Shown: positions 1 to 9,442, counted from the stretch's first letter. The stretch is 64,000 nucleotides of DNA from Blattabacterium sp. (Cryptocercus kyebangensis) (GCF_003226855.1 NZ_CP029820.1:186001-250000), one strand, 5' to 3'. Notes: generated by a model not told the origin, from the sequence alone. A program made the numbers and translations.

Positions 1-1332
1 TTTGCTTTTAGGATCATAAGTACAGTGTACTTCTATTATTTTTCCATTAGAATCTTTTATAATAGAATTCGCTTGAATAATGTAAGCATTTTTCAGTCTT
101 ACTTCACATCCAATTGAAAGTCTGAAAAATTCTTTTCTTTTTTTTTCTAAAAAATCATTTTTTTCAATATATAAATATTTTGAAAAAGGAATTTTTCTAT
201 GTCCAAATCTTGGATTTTCTGGATTATTTTCTGAATCTACCCATTCTATTTTATTTGAAGAATAATTATCAATAATTAATTTAATTGGATCTAATACAAC
301 CATTACTCTAGGAGATATTTTGTTCAAATGTTCCCTAATTTTAAATTCTAAAAGAGATGTATCAATAATATTATTTCTTTTTGAAATTCCTATCTCTTGA
401 ATAAAATTTTTTATACCTATAGAGGTATAACCTCTATGACGTAATCCAGATATTGTAAAAATACGAGGATCTTCCCAAGATTGTATTATTTTTTTATTTA
501 TTAAATATTGTATTTTTCTTTTACTAGTTATAGAATAGCTTAAATTTAATCTTGAAAATTCTATTTGTTTAGGTCTTATTTTATTTTTTTCACAAACTTG
601 ATCCAGATACCAATTGTATAAAGGACGTCTGTTTTCAAATTCCAATGTACATAAAGAATGTGATATTTGTTCAATATAATCACATAGACCATGTGTCCAA
701 TCATAAGTAGGATAAATACACCATTTATGTTTGGTACGATGATGTTTTTTTTTCAAAATTCTATACATAATTGGATCTCTCATATTCATATTTGAGGAAC
801 TCATATCTATTTTTGCTCTTAATACACATGTCCCTTCCTCAAAAAATCCTTTTTTCATTTTTTCAAATAAATATAGATTTTCATTTATAGATCTATTTCT
901 ATAATTGCTGTTTATTCCAGATTCAAAAGGATTTTTTCTTTGAAACTGAATAATTGCTTTAGGTAGATTATCTACATAAGCTTTATTATTTTTAACAAGT
1001 TCTATAGCCCATTCGTAAAGTTGTTGAAAATAGTCTGAAGCATAGTATTCTTGATCCCATTTAAAACCTAAAAATTTTATGTCTTTTTTTATAGAATCTG
1101 TAAATTTTATTTTTTCTCCAATAGGATTTGTATCATCAAATCTCAAATTTACTGGAGCATTGTACTTTTTTCCTAATTCAAAATTTAGGTAAATAGCTTT
1201 AACATGTCCTATATGAAGATAACCATTTGGTTCCGGTGGAAATCTAAATCTTATCTTTTCAGAAGAAAATCCATTTTTTATATCTTCTTCTATTATTTTT
1301 TCAATAAAGTGTAAATGTGATTTTATTATCAG
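1..1332 (-). CDS. glnS: Glutaminyl-tRNA synthetase, C-terminus beyond window edge
   Basis: Class I aminoacyl-tRNA synthetase that charges tRNA-Gln with glutamine in the cytosol. Read on the minus strand, the N-terminal part contains FRFPPEPNGYLHIGHV, the HIGH signature typical of GlnRS rather than GluRS. Further on come SITSKRK (KMSKS-loop equivalent) and EDPRIFTISGLRHRGYT. The visible end, EVHCTYDPKSK, belongs to the anticodon-binding beta-barrel, so only the last part is cut by the window edge. The frame upstream of the conserved HFIEKIIEEDIKNGF has no ATG, GTG or TTG before an in-frame TAA at 1339-1341. I placed the start provisionally at a CTG (1330-1332); ATA or ATT codons nearby are alternatives. 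It is divergent from folC. Identity is certain, start uncertain. Confidence 0.93.
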   Translation of the reverse strand, partial: MIIKSHLHFIEKIIEEDIKNGFSSEKIRFRFPPEPNGYLHIGHVKAIYLNFELGKKYNAPVNLRFDDTNPIGEKIKFTDSIKKDIKFLGFKWDQEYYASDYFQQLYEWAIELVKNNKAYVDNLPKAIIQFQRKNPFESGINSNYRNRSINENLYLFEKMKKGFFEEGTCVLRAKIDMSSSNMNMRDPIMYRILKKKHHRTKHKWCIYPTYDWTHGLCDYIEQISHSLCTLEFENRRPLYNWYLDQVCEKNKIRPKQIEFSRLNLSYSITSKRKIQYLINKKIIQSWEDPRIFTISGLRHRGYTSIGIKNFIQEIGISKRNNIIDTSLLEFKIREHLNKISPRVMVVLDPIKLIIDNYSSNKIEWVDSENNPENPRFGHRKIPFSKYLYIEKNDFLEKKRKEFFRLSIGCEVRLKNAYIIQANSIIKDSNGKIIEVHCTYDPKSK

Positions 1333-1412
1333 AAATAATTAAATACCCAATAAATTTAATGATTTTTTTTCTAAAAAATATATTTTTGTTATATCAATAA
1401 AATTCTATACTA

Positions 1413-2678
1413 GTGAATTACTCTGAAACTATTCAATGGATTTTTAATCGTCTTCCAAGTTATCAAAATATTGGATTAAAATCATATAAACCAGGTTTAC
1501 AAAGAATCAAAACTTTTTGTTCTTATTTAGGAAATCCCCAGAATTATTTTAAAAGTATTCATGTAGGAGGGACAAATGGAAAAGGATCTACAGTACATAT
1601 GTTATCTTCTATCTTACAAGAAGAAAGATATAATATAGGATTGTTCACTTCACCTCATTTAATAGATTTTAGAGAGAGAATAAGCTATAATGGATTTCTT
1701 ATAGAGAAAGATTTTATTATAGATTTTATTAAAGAAAATAAAAAAATCATTGAAAAAGAACAAATGTCTTTTTTTGAAATGAATACCGCTTTGGCTTTTC
1801 AATATTTTAAAGAAAAAAAAGTTTATATAGCTATAATTGAAGTAGGAATGGGGGGGCGTTTAGATTCTACTAATATCATATATCCTGAAATATCCATTAT
1901 TACTAATATTAGTGAAGATCATACAGAATTTCTTGGAGAAAATAGATTGAAAATTTCTTTAGAAAAAGCAGGTATTATAAAAAAAAATAAATCAGTTGTA
2001 ATTGGAAATAAAATATCCAATGATATACGATTTCTTTTTTTGAAAGAGTCATTTAAAAAAAATTCTCCTATATATTTTTCAGAAAATATAAAAGATTATT
2101 CTAAATATAAAATTCCATTTGAAGCAAATTATCAAAATTTAAATAAAATTATTGTATTAAAAACTATAGATATTTTGAATAAAAGAAAAAATATTATTAT
2201 TTCGAATAAATCTATAAAAAATGGATTAAAAAATGTCGTTAAAAATACTAATTTTAGAGGTCGTTGGCATATTTTACAGTATAAACCAAAAATTATTTGT
2301 GATATAGCTCATAATGAAGATGGATTATTTATGATAAAAAAACAATTGAAAAAAGAATTATACGAGAATTTACATTTGATATTAGGTTTTGTAAAAGAAA
2401 AAAAAGTAGAAAAGTTATTAAAATATTTTCCTAATGAAGCTTTTTATTATTTTTGTCAACCAAATATAGAAAGAAAATTTCCTATTTATAATTTAAAAAA
2501 ATTGGTAAAAAAAAATTTTAAAAACTATAGAAAAATCGATTTTTTTACTTCTGTAAAAAAGGCTTATTTATACGCTAAATATAAAGCAAAAGAAAAAGAT
2601 TTGATTTTAATAAGTGGAAGTACTTTTATTGTTTCTGAAGCTTTAATTGTAAATTTTTCCTTACATTTGGAAAAATAA
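1413..2678 (+). CDS. folC: Dihydrofolate synthase / folylpolyglutamate synthase
   Basis: Mur-ligase-like ATP-dependent enzyme that adds glutamate to dihydropteroate or folates, completing cytosolic folate synthesis. The 421-residue product has the family P-loop in HVGGTNGKGSTVHML (about residues 50-64), the following FTSPHLIDFRERI segment, and VGMGGRLDSTN and NISEDHTEFLG in the ATP-binding core. The C-terminal domain includes CDIAHNEDG. Length is normal for the family. The start is a GTG at 1413; the residues after it (NYSETIQWIFNRLP) match the usual N-terminus, so no upstream start is needed. It lies head to head with glnS, and its stop is only 7 bases before tRNA-Val. A folate-dependent enzyme (gcvT) is encoded a few kilobases away. 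Confident call. Confidence 0.95.
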   Translation: MNYSETIQWIFNRLPSYQNIGLKSYKPGLQRIKTFCSYLGNPQNYFKSIHVGGTNGKGSTVHMLSSILQEERYNIGLFTSPHLIDFRERISYNGFLIEKDFIIDFIKENKKIIEKEQMSFFEMNTALAFQYFKEKKVYIAIIEVGMGGRLDSTNIIYPEISIITNISEDHTEFLGENRLKISLEKAGIIKKNKSVVIGNKISNDIRFLFLKESFKKNSPIYFSENIKDYSKYKIPFEANYQNLNKIIVLKTIDILNKRKNIIISNKSIKNGLKNVVKNTNFRGRWHILQYKPKIICDIAHNEDGLFMIKKQLKKELYENLHLILGFVKEKKVEKLLKYFPNEAFYYFCQPNIERKFPIYNLKKLVKKNFKNYRKIDFFTSVKKAYLYAKYKAKEKDLILISGSTFIVSEALIVNFSLHLEK

Positions 2679-2685
2679 TATAAAG

Positions 2686-2761
2686 GGGCAATTAGCTCAG
2701 TTTGGTTTAGAGCATCTGTTTTACAAGCAGGGGGTCACTGGTTCAAATCCAGTATTGCCCA
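2686..2761 (+). tRNA. trnV: tRNA-Val (anticodon UAC)
   Basis: A complete cloverleaf is visible. The acceptor stem is GGGCAAT (2686-2692) with ATTGCCC (2754-2760), discriminator A at 2761, and CC follows in the genome. The D stem is GCTC/GAGC (2695-2698 with 2710-2713). The anticodon stem is 2715-2719 with 2727-2731, containing two G-U pairs. The loop TTTACAA places the anticodon TAC at 2722-2724. The T arm is ACTGG-TTCAAAT-CCAGT. It lies just downstream of folC and overlaps the 3' end of miaA on the other strand. Confidence 0.97.
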
Positions 2762-3656
2762 CCTTATTTAAAATAAAAGAGAATATTTTATCTTTTTCTT
2801 TTGGGTTAAACCATGTGATGGAAGAGTCTTTTCTATACCATGTTAATTGTCTTTTCGCATATTTTCTGGTATTTTTTTTTATTTCCTTTGAAATTTCTTG
2901 AATAGAATATTTTTTTTTAGAAAAAAAATTAAAAATTTCTTTATATCCTATAGTATTTAGGCTATTTAGATGTCTGTAAGGATAATATTTTTTTGCTTCT
3001 TCTAATAATCCATTTTGGATCATTTTTTCTACTCTGTTATTTATTCGAAAATTAATTTCATCTTTTGATAAAATTAATCCGATTTTTAAAATCGTAAAAT
3101 TTTTTAAATACTTTTTTTTAAAAAAAAAAGTAGGAGGTTGCCCTGTAGTTTGAAATATTTCTAAATATCGTATTAAACGTCTTGGATTATTAATATCCAA
3201 ATAATTTGGGACTTTTCCATATTTTTGAACTTTTTTTTGTAAAAAAAGGATCCCTTTTTTTTTAAAGTTAAAAATTAAATTGTTTCTAATGTTTAAATCA
3301 ATATCTGGAATATCAGATAATCCATCTGTTACCGCTTTTTCATATAATCCGGATCCTCCTACCATGATTAAAATAGAATATTTATGAAATAGTTTTTTTA
3401 TTTTTTCTAGAGATTCTCTCTCAAAATATTTTGCATTATAAATTTGATGAATAGTCAAATGTCCTATGAAATGATGAGGGACCAATTGAAGTTCTTCTAT
3501 AGTTGGAATAGAAGAACCTATTTTTAGTTCTTTATAAAATTGTCTAGAATCACAAGATAAAATTTCCGTTTTCAATTTTTTTGCTAAAAAAATGGAAACA
3601 GATGTTTTTCCCACACTTGTTGGACCTAAAATAAAAATGAGGAAATTTTTTTTCAA
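2721..3656 (-). CDS. miaA: tRNA dimethylallyltransferase
   Basis: Transfers a dimethylallyl group to A37 of tRNAs reading UNN codons; MiaB, encoded at 22807-24201, then thiomethylates the product. The N-terminus has the P-loop [18 protein letters not shown], followed by [19 protein letters not shown], the substrate segment [10 protein letters not shown], and [19 protein letters not shown]. The later segment [16 protein letters not shown] is the conserved C-terminal core. The length of 311 residues is normal. The start ATG overlaps the aroC stop (ATGA at 3653-3656), suggesting translational coupling. The last 14 or so residues ([12 protein letters not shown]) are read from the antisense strand of tRNA-Val, and the TAA stop lies within the anticodon loop complement. 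The core is certain; the tail is an overlap product. Confidence 0.94.
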   Translation of the reverse strand: MKKNFLIFILGPTSVGKTSVSIFLAKKLKTEILSCDSRQFYKELKIGSSIPTIEELQLVPHHFIGHLTIHQIYNAKYFERESLEKIKKLFHKYSILIMVGGSGLYEKAVTDGLSDIPDIDLNIRNNLIFNFKKKGILFLQKKVQKYGKVPNYLDINNPRRLIRYLEIFQTTGQPPTFFFKKKYLKNFTILKIGLILSKDEINFRINNRVEKMIQNGLLEEAKKYYPYRHLNSLNTIGYKEIFNFFSKKKYSIQEISKEIKKNTRKYAKRQLTWYRKDSSITWFNPKEKDKIFSFILNKVGNTGFEPVTPCL

Positions 3657-4738
3657 TTTTTGAATTCAGAATATTTAGATAATTTTTTAAACATCCAGTA
3701 ATCTACTATAACTAAGGCAGTCATGGATTCTACAATAGGAATTGCACGAGGTAGAACACAAGGATCATGTCTTCCTTCCCCTTCTATAATTGAAAAATTT
3801 CCATATTTATCTATAGTTTTTTGTTTTTTCATAATTGTTGCTACAGGTTTAAAGGCTATTTTAAAATAAATATCCATTCCATTTGATATTCCACCTTGAA
3901 TTCCACCAGATAAATTAGTTTTAGTAGTCCCATCAACATTAAATAAGTCGTTATGTTGAGATCCAGTTAATTGAGTACCAAAAAAACCACTACCATATTC
4001 AAACCCTTTTACAGCATTAATTGAAAGCATTGCCTTTGCTAATTCAGCATGTAATTTATCAAAAATAGGTTCCCCAATTCCCAATGGAATATTCTTTATA
4101 ACACAAGTTATAGTTCCTCCTATAGTATCTCCAATTTTTTGGATTTTATGAATTAATGATAACATTTTTTTTTCAGTATATGGATCTGGACATCTTATAG
4201 GTGATTTTTCTATATTTTTTTCAGATAAATCAAGATCTTGATAAGATTTATTTATTGCAATATTTCCTACAGAAGAAACATAAGATATAATATGAATATC
4301 TTTTATTAATTGTTTGGCAATAGATCCAGCAACCACTCTGCATATTGTTTCACGAGCTGAAGATCTACCACCTCCTCTATAATCTCTTATTCCATACTTT
4401 TTTTCATATGTAAAATCTGAATGAGAAGGTCGATATAGATTTTTTATATGTTTATAATCCTCAGATTTATGATCTTTATTATAAATTATAAAACCAATAG
4501 GTGTTCCTGTAGTTATTCCATCTAAAATACCCGAAAGAAAATTTACTTGATCAGGTTCATTTCTTTGAGTAACAATAGATGATTGACCAGGTCTTCTACG
4601 ATTTAATTCTTTTTGTATATCTTCAAAATTCAATTTTAATCCTGCTGGACATCCATCAATAATTCCTCCTAAAGAATTTCCATGACTTTCTCCAAAAGTA
4701 GTAATTCGAAATAAATTTCCAAAAATATTACCCGCCAT
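3653..4738 (-). CDS. aroC: Chorismate synthase
   Basis: Converts 5-enolpyruvylshikimate 3-phosphate to chorismate using reduced FMN, the last step of the shikimate pathway. The protein starts [20 protein letters not shown], the family signature, and has the [16 protein letters not shown] flavin/substrate loop, [16 protein letters not shown], and [15 protein letters not shown]. The 361-residue length is usual. Chorismate also feeds the isochorismate synthase encoded at 10557-11639 and folate synthesis, linking this gene to two other modules in the window. It precedes miaA with a 4-base overlap and likely shares its transcript. No missing key residue was noticed. Confidence 0.97.
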   Translation of the reverse strand: MAGNIFGNLFRITTFGESHGNSLGGIIDGCPAGLKLNFEDIQKELNRRRPGQSSIVTQRNEPDQVNFLSGILDGITTGTPIGFIIYNKDHKSEDYKHIKNLYRPSHSDFTYEKKYGIRDYRGGGRSSARETICRVVAGSIAKQLIKDIHIISYVSSVGNIAINKSYQDLDLSEKNIEKSPIRCPDPYTEKKMLSLIHKIQKIGDTIGGTITCVIKNIPLGIGEPIFDKLHAELAKAMLSINAVKGFEYGSGFFGTQLTGSQHNDLFNVDGTTKTNLSGGIQGGISNGMDIYFKIAFKPVATIMKKQKTIDKYGNFSIIEGEGRHDPCVLPRAIPIVESMTALVIVDYWMFKKLSKYSEFKN

Positions 4739-4764
4739 AAATTAATTTAATCATTTAAAAAACT

Positions 4765-6417
4765 TTATTTTTTTATTTCTATAGAAAGAGGTCTTCCAAA
4801 ATGATTTATTCTACTCATTCCTGTTAGAATTTTATTTTGATAACGTTTTTCTACCTCAAATAAGGAAAAATTTGATAAAATTTCTATATGGCCAATATTA
4901 ACACGTGAATTATTATTAACTACTTGATTAATTAAGTTAATTAATCTTAATTTTGTTAAATTATCTTTGGATCCTATATTTAAAAAAAGTTTAGAAAAAG
5001 ATTCTTTTTTGAATTTTTTGGATTTAAAAAAAGATCCTTTCTTGAATTTTTTTGTATAGAAAAAGGAAGAATTAGATTTAGAGGAAGGAATAATATTAAT
5101 GTCTTTAGAATTTTTATAAGAAGAAATAAAACGATTAAATTCTATCCAAGAAAAACGTTTGATTAATTCTTCTTTATCGAATGATTCTAATTTTTTTTGT
5201 ATTTCCGGAAAAAATGGAATCATTGATTGTTCATCAACTATTACATTTTTTACCTTTTCTATAAAATAGATTAGTTGTTTCTCGCATATTTCTTTTCCAG
5301 AAGGAATCATAGTTCGTTCAAAAGTTTTTTCAATCTTTTTTTCAAATTCTCGTAAATTTTTAGTCTCTTTAGAATGAATAATACAAACAGAAATACCTGT
5401 ATTTCCAGCTCTACCCGTTCGACCACTTCTGTGAACATAAATTTCACTTTCATCAGGGAGATTATAGTTTATAACATGAGTAATATCATTTACATCTATT
5501 CCTCTAGCAGCAACATCTGTTGCTACAAGCAATTGTAAATTTTTTTTTCTGAATCTATTCATAACAGACTCACGTTGTGCTTGTGATAAATCTCCATAAA
5601 TAGAATCTGCATTATAACCATCTTGTATTAAGGATTCTGCTATTTCTTTAGTCTCTTTTCTAGTTCTACAAAATATAATTCCATAAATTTCTGGATGAAT
5701 ATCTACGATACGTTTTAATGCTAAATATTTATTTGAATTACTTACTATGTAGTAAATATGTTTTACATCATCAGAAGAAATATTTCGTTTTCCTGTAATA
5801 ATTTCTTTAGGTTCTATTAAATAAGAATGTGCTATAACATTCATATATTTAGACATTGTCGCTGAAAATAGGAGACTTTGTCTTTTTTTTGGTAATTTTG
5901 AAATAATGGAATCTAATTCTTCTTTAAATCCCATATTTAGCATTTCATCCGCTTCATCGAGTACTAAATATTTAATATTAGATAAATACAATTTATTTCT
6001 TCGAATTAAATCAATAATTCTACCTGGTGTTCCTACAATTATATGATTGCTTTTTTTAAGAGATTTTATTTGATTATCTATGCTCACTCCACCATATAAT
6101 GAAATAATTTTTATTAGTGAAATATATTTTGAAAAACGAAAGAGATCACGTGTAATTTGAATACAAAGCTCTCTTGTAGGGCATAGTATTAATGCTTGTG
6201 GGTTACGAATTTCTAAATTTATTTTTTGTATAATAGGTAATCCAAAAGCCGCTGTTTTTCCAGTACCTGTTTGAGCTAATGCTATTATATCTTTTTCTGA
6301 TTCTAATAAAAATGGAATTACTTTTTTTTGTATAGGAGTAGGAGATTTAAATCCAATAGCTTCTATAGCTTGAATAATTTTATCGTTTAAAAAATTGTAT
6401 TCTTTAAAGGTTTTCAT
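4765..6417 (-). CDS. deaD: DEAD-box ATP-dependent RNA helicase, CsdA/DeaD type
   Basis: Unwinds short RNA duplexes, in this family mostly for ribosome assembly and mRNA turnover. In order it shows the Q motif (FKSPTPIQKKVIP), Walker A AQTGTGKTAAF (about residues 48-58), PTRELCIQ, GTPGRIID, VLDEADEML, the SAT motif (LLFSATMSKYM), and in the second RecA domain IIFCRTRK, VATDVAARGIDV and HRSGRTGRAG. The C-terminal 70 or so residues (from DNLTKLRLINLI) resemble the DbpA/CsdA RNA-binding domain, after a lysine/phenylalanine-rich linker. The 550-residue length fits DeaD rather than the minimal RhlE type. It starts at ATG 6417. Neighbours are aroC downstream and the MATE exporter upstream. Confidence 0.93.
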   Translation of the reverse strand: MKTFKEYNFLNDKIIQAIEAIGFKSPTPIQKKVIPFLLESEKDIIALAQTGTGKTAAFGLPIIQKINLEIRNPQALILCPTRELCIQITRDLFRFSKYISLIKIISLYGGVSIDNQIKSLKKSNHIIVGTPGRIIDLIRRNKLYLSNIKYLVLDEADEMLNMGFKEELDSIISKLPKKRQSLLFSATMSKYMNVIAHSYLIEPKEIITGKRNISSDDVKHIYYIVSNSNKYLALKRIVDIHPEIYGIIFCRTRKETKEIAESLIQDGYNADSIYGDLSQAQRESVMNRFRKKNLQLLVATDVAARGIDVNDITHVINYNLPDESEIYVHRSGRTGRAGNTGISVCIIHSKETKNLREFEKKIEKTFERTMIPSGKEICEKQLIYFIEKVKNVIVDEQSMIPFFPEIQKKLESFDKEELIKRFSWIEFNRFISSYKNSKDINIIPSSKSNSSFFYTKKFKKGSFFKSKKFKKESFSKLFLNIGSKDNLTKLRLINLINQVVNNNSRVNIGHIEILSNFSLFEVEKRYQNKILTGMSRINHFGRPLSIEIKK

Positions 6418-6495
6418 AAACGAAATAAATTAATAAAAATAAAGACATTATTATTATTTTTTATATCACAAATATAGATATTTAATCGTTAATGA

Positions 6496-7908
6496 TTACT
6501 TAATAAATTTATTCTTCAAAAGAAGATTAGAAGTTTTATATTTTCCTTTTTCTTTTATAAGTCTTTTAGTTATAGTTTCATATCTTATTATCAAAAGCAT
6601 AGATGATAAAGTAATCCCTATGCATAATCCAATCCATACACCTTTTCCACCCATTTTAAAATATATGGAAAATAACCATGCTATAGGTAATGCGATAATC
6701 CAATAAGAAAAAAAACTTATACACATAGGAACATTAACATCTTGTATTCCTCTTAATGCTCCAATGATTATTCCTTGTATTCCATCAGATATTTGAAAAA
6801 TACTAGCAATTATAATCATTTTTTCTGCTATATAAACTACTTCATAATCGTTTTTTATATATAAATAAGGAATATAACTTCGAAAAAAGAAAAATATAAG
6901 ACTACATATTAACATAAATATTATTCCCATAATTATAACCGACCATCCTACTTTTCTTAATTCAGAATAATTTTTTAATGCTAACTGATTTCCTATTCTA
7001 ATTGTTGCTGATACAGAAAATCCTGTACTAAGAAGAAAAGTAGAGGAGACAAGATTAAGTACTATTTGATGTGCAGCTAATTCTTTTATTCCACATTTTC
7101 CGGATATAAAAGAAGAGATAGAAAAAGCACTCATTTCAAATAACATATGCAATCCGGAAGGAATACCTATTTTTAGAATTTTTTTCAAATATTTTTTTTT
7201 AAAAAAAAAATATTTAAAATGATTATAATAATTACGAACTTTTTTGTATTTATATAATAAAAAATAAATACCTATTAACATGGTAATTCTGGAAATTAAA
7301 GTAGCATAAGCTACTCCAGAAATTCCTAATCTTGGTATTCCGTAGAATCCATTAATGAACGAATAATTAAGAAAAATATTAATAAAAGCAGAGATCCAAG
7401 TAATGATTAGACTTGGAAAAACTAAAGATAATCCTTCTGAAAATTTTCTAAAAACTTCGAAAATCATCCATGGGATCAAAGAAAAAGCTGTAATTCTTAA
7501 GAACGATATTGCATCATTTAAAATTTCTTTAGGTTGTCCTAAATATGGAAGAATATAGAAGAAAATATGTATAAAAATATACATGAGTATTGATAAAAAA
7601 AAATTGAGAATCAATCCATGATAGAAAATAACAGCTCCTTTTTTATACTCATTTTTTGCATCTACTGATGCTATTAAAGGAGATATAGCCGTAGATATTC
7701 CAAATCCAAAAATAACGAGTACAAGAAATACAGAGTTAGCTAATGAAACTGAAGCCAAAGCTTTTTTACCTAAAAGACCAACCATTATATTATCAGATAT
7801 TCCAACGCTTATAACTCCTAATTGTGTAAAAGATACCGGGATCGCTAATAAAAGATTTTTCTTAAAATGCTGTAAATATGTTTTATATTTTTTTATTATT
7901 TGAATAAT
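6496..7908 (-). CDS. MATE-family multidrug/sodium antiporter, start uncertain
   Basis: Inner-membrane efflux protein of the MATE (NorM-like) family. Hydrophobic segments run along the protein, and VGLLGKKALASVSLANS follows the first helix as in family members. The first ATG is at 7785, but the same frame upstream encodes LLAIPVSFTQLGVISVGISDNIMVG, which is clearly the missing first transmembrane helix. The real protein must therefore begin upstream, where no ATG, GTG or TTG exists before the gcvT stop at 7939-7941. I set the start at an ATT (7906-7908), giving about 470 residues, normal for the family; ATA and ATT codons at 7894-7905 are alternatives. The frame is the same as gcvT, one TAG away. 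Substrate unknown. Confidence 0.82.
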   Translation of the reverse strand: MIQIIKKYKTYLQHFKKNLLLAIPVSFTQLGVISVGISDNIMVGLLGKKALASVSLANSVFLVLVIFGFGISTAISPLIASVDAKNEYKKGAVIFYHGLILNFFLSILMYIFIHIFFYILPYLGQPKEILNDAISFLRITAFSLIPWMIFEVFRKFSEGLSLVFPSLIITWISAFINIFLNYSFINGFYGIPRLGISGVAYATLISRITMLIGIYFLLYKYKKVRNYYNHFKYFFFKKKYLKKILKIGIPSGLHMLFEMSAFSISSFISGKCGIKELAAHQIVLNLVSSTFLLSTGFSVSATIRIGNQLALKNYSELRKVGWSVIIMGIIFMLICSLIFFFFRSYIPYLYIKNDYEVVYIAEKMIIIASIFQISDGIQGIIIGALRGIQDVNVPMCISFFSYWIIALPIAWLFSIYFKMGGKGVWIGLCIGITLSSMLLIIRYETITKRLIKEKGKYKTSNLLLKNKFIK

Positions 7909-7938
7909 AAATTGTTTATAAATAAAGAAAAAAATATT

Positions 7939-9054
7939 CTAAATTTTTATAAATGGGCATTTTACAATATTAATAGGAATTTTTTTTTCTCTTATTGAAA
8001 TAAAAACAGATTTTTTATCTAATTTTTTTTCTGTAATAAAACCTAATCCTATTCCTTTTTTTAAAACTGGAGAAAAACAACCAGAAGTTACTTTTCCAAT
8101 AATAGAATTTTCTTTATTTTTCAATAAATATCCTTGTCTAGGTATTTTGCCTTTTTCTTCTATAACAAAAGAAAAAAATTTTTTGTATGGACCTTCTGTT
8201 TTTTGTTTTTGCAGTATGTCTTTTGCTATAAATTTTTTATTAAATTTTGTAATCCAACATAATCCAGCTTCTATAGGAGTAATTTCTTCAGAAATATCCT
8301 GACCATATAAACGGTAACCCATTTCCATTCTCAATGAATTTCTACTTGCTATTCCACAAGGCATTATTTTAGATGATGGAGCACCTATCTTTAGGATATT
8401 ATTCCATATATATTCTGCATATTTATTATGAATAAAAATTTCTACTCCTTTAGATCCAGTATATCCTGTACTGGATATCAAAATTTTATCTATATCCGAA
8501 AATTTTCCTATTTCAAAATGATAAAAAGGAATTTTAGATAACGAAATATTCGTTAATTTTTGAATATAGGATATAGATTTTGGTCCTTGTATAGATAAAA
8601 AAGAATATTTTTGAGATATATCTGAAAATTTTAAATTTTTATCCTTTATATGATCATTTATCCATTTTTTATTTTTATCAATATTTATTGCATTAACTAT
8701 GAGTAAAAATTTTTTTTCTGAAATTTTATAAATAACTAAATCATCGATAATACCTCCTAAAGAATTAACGAAACAAGTATATTGAGCTTGTCCAGATTTT
8801 ATATTAGATAGATTATTTATTGTTAGATATTGAAGAAAATTATGGGAATCTTTTCCTTTTAAAATAAATTTTCCCATATGACTAACATCAAATATCCCTG
8901 CGGATTCTCTTACTGCCATATGTTCTATTAATGAAGAAATATACTGAAGAGGCATGGAGAATCCAGAATAAGGAATCATTTTAGCTCCTAATTTTATATG
9001 ATTATTATATAATATAGTTTTTTTTAATACATTAAGATCCATCATATTCTGCAA
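7939..9054 (-). CDS. gcvT: Glycine cleavage system T protein (aminomethyltransferase)
   Basis: Takes the aminomethyl group from the lipoylated H protein, releasing ammonia and loading a one-carbon unit on tetrahydrofolate. The N-terminus has LGAKMIPYSGFSMPLQY, then AVRESAGIFDVSHMGKF, GGIIDDLVIYK, STGYTGSKGVEIF, and IMPCGIASRNSLRMEMGYRLYGQDI with EITPIEAGLCW. About 371 residues, normal for GcvT. The listed start is ATG 9054; later ATGs at 9045 and 9042 reduce the overlap with the preceding PTPS-family gene from 23 to 11 bases and may be the true start. It ends in TAG, directly followed in the same frame by the MATE coding sequence. Dihydrolipoyl dehydrogenase (29245-30627) is the shared E3/L protein. 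Confidence 0.95.
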   Translation of the reverse strand: MQNMMDLNVLKKTILYNNHIKLGAKMIPYSGFSMPLQYISSLIEHMAVRESAGIFDVSHMGKFILKGKDSHNFLQYLTINNLSNIKSGQAQYTCFVNSLGGIIDDLVIYKISEKKFLLIVNAINIDKNKKWINDHIKDKNLKFSDISQKYSFLSIQGPKSISYIQKLTNISLSKIPFYHFEIGKFSDIDKILISSTGYTGSKGVEIFIHNKYAEYIWNNILKIGAPSSKIMPCGIASRNSLRMEMGYRLYGQDISEEITPIEAGLCWITKFNKKFIAKDILQKQKTEGPYKKFFSFVIEEKGKIPRQGYLLKNKENSIIGKVTSGCFSPVLKKGIGLGFITEKKLDKKSVFISIREKKIPINIVKCPFIKI

Positions 9055-9442
9055 AATTGTTTTCAGTTTCGTACAAAGTTATTTTTAAATCTAAATTAGA
9101 AGATATTTTTTTTTTTATTTGATTCCAAAGAAAAACAACAATATTTTCCGTTGTAGGATTAACATCATAAAATTTTTCAATATCTACATTAATATTTTTA
9201 TGATCAAAAAGAACATCTATTTCTTCACGAATAAGATTTTTTAATTTTTGTATACTAAAAACAAATCCAGTTTTTGGATTTATTTCTCCTGTAATACTAA
9301 CAATATATTTATAATTATGTCCATGATAATTGACATATGCACATTTTCCAAATTCTTCAATATTTTTATTATGATCCCAATGAACATTATAAAGCCTATG
9401 TGCTGCACTAAAATGTCCTTTTCTACTTATAGTTGCTTTCAT
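9032..9442 (-). CDS. queD: 6-pyruvoyl-tetrahydropterin synthase / QueD family protein
   Basis: T-fold pterin enzyme acting on 7,8-dihydroneopterin triphosphate. Zinc ligands are visible as the first His in GHFSAAHRL and the pair in YHGHNY. A catalytic Cys precedes them in GKCAYVNYHGHNY, an Asp-His pair occurs in LFDHKN, and the pterin-anchoring Glu is in LYETENN. The Cys-to-HGH spacing and the following INPKTGFVFSIQKLK resemble animal-type PTPS more than E. coli QueD. Retention of Cys argues against the PTPS-III type that replaces FolB. 136 residues is normal. The queuosine role (6-carboxy-tetrahydropterin synthase) is the default inference, not proven here. Its stop overlaps the gcvT start, and it sits 11 bases downstream of idi. 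Confidence 0.85.
   Translation of the reverse strand: MKATISRKGHFSAAHRLYNVHWDHNKNIEEFGKCAYVNYHGHNYKYIVSITGEINPKTGFVFSIQKLKNLIREEIDVLFDHKNINVDIEKFYDVNPTTENIVVFLWNQIKKKISSNLDLKITLYETENNFAEYDGS

Noticed and set aside
7181..7215. T9/A10 palindrome in the MATE gene as a regulatory hairpin
   Set aside because: It encodes the run [12 protein letters not shown] in a cytosolic loop; a similar run occurs in miaA (3111-3131). It is codon-driven homopolymer sequence.
7939..7941. Stop codon readthrough fusing GcvT and the MATE protein
   Set aside because: Both are full-length families with unrelated roles and locations; in-frame adjacency has a one in three chance. I kept the start-codon problem as a finding but not a fusion.
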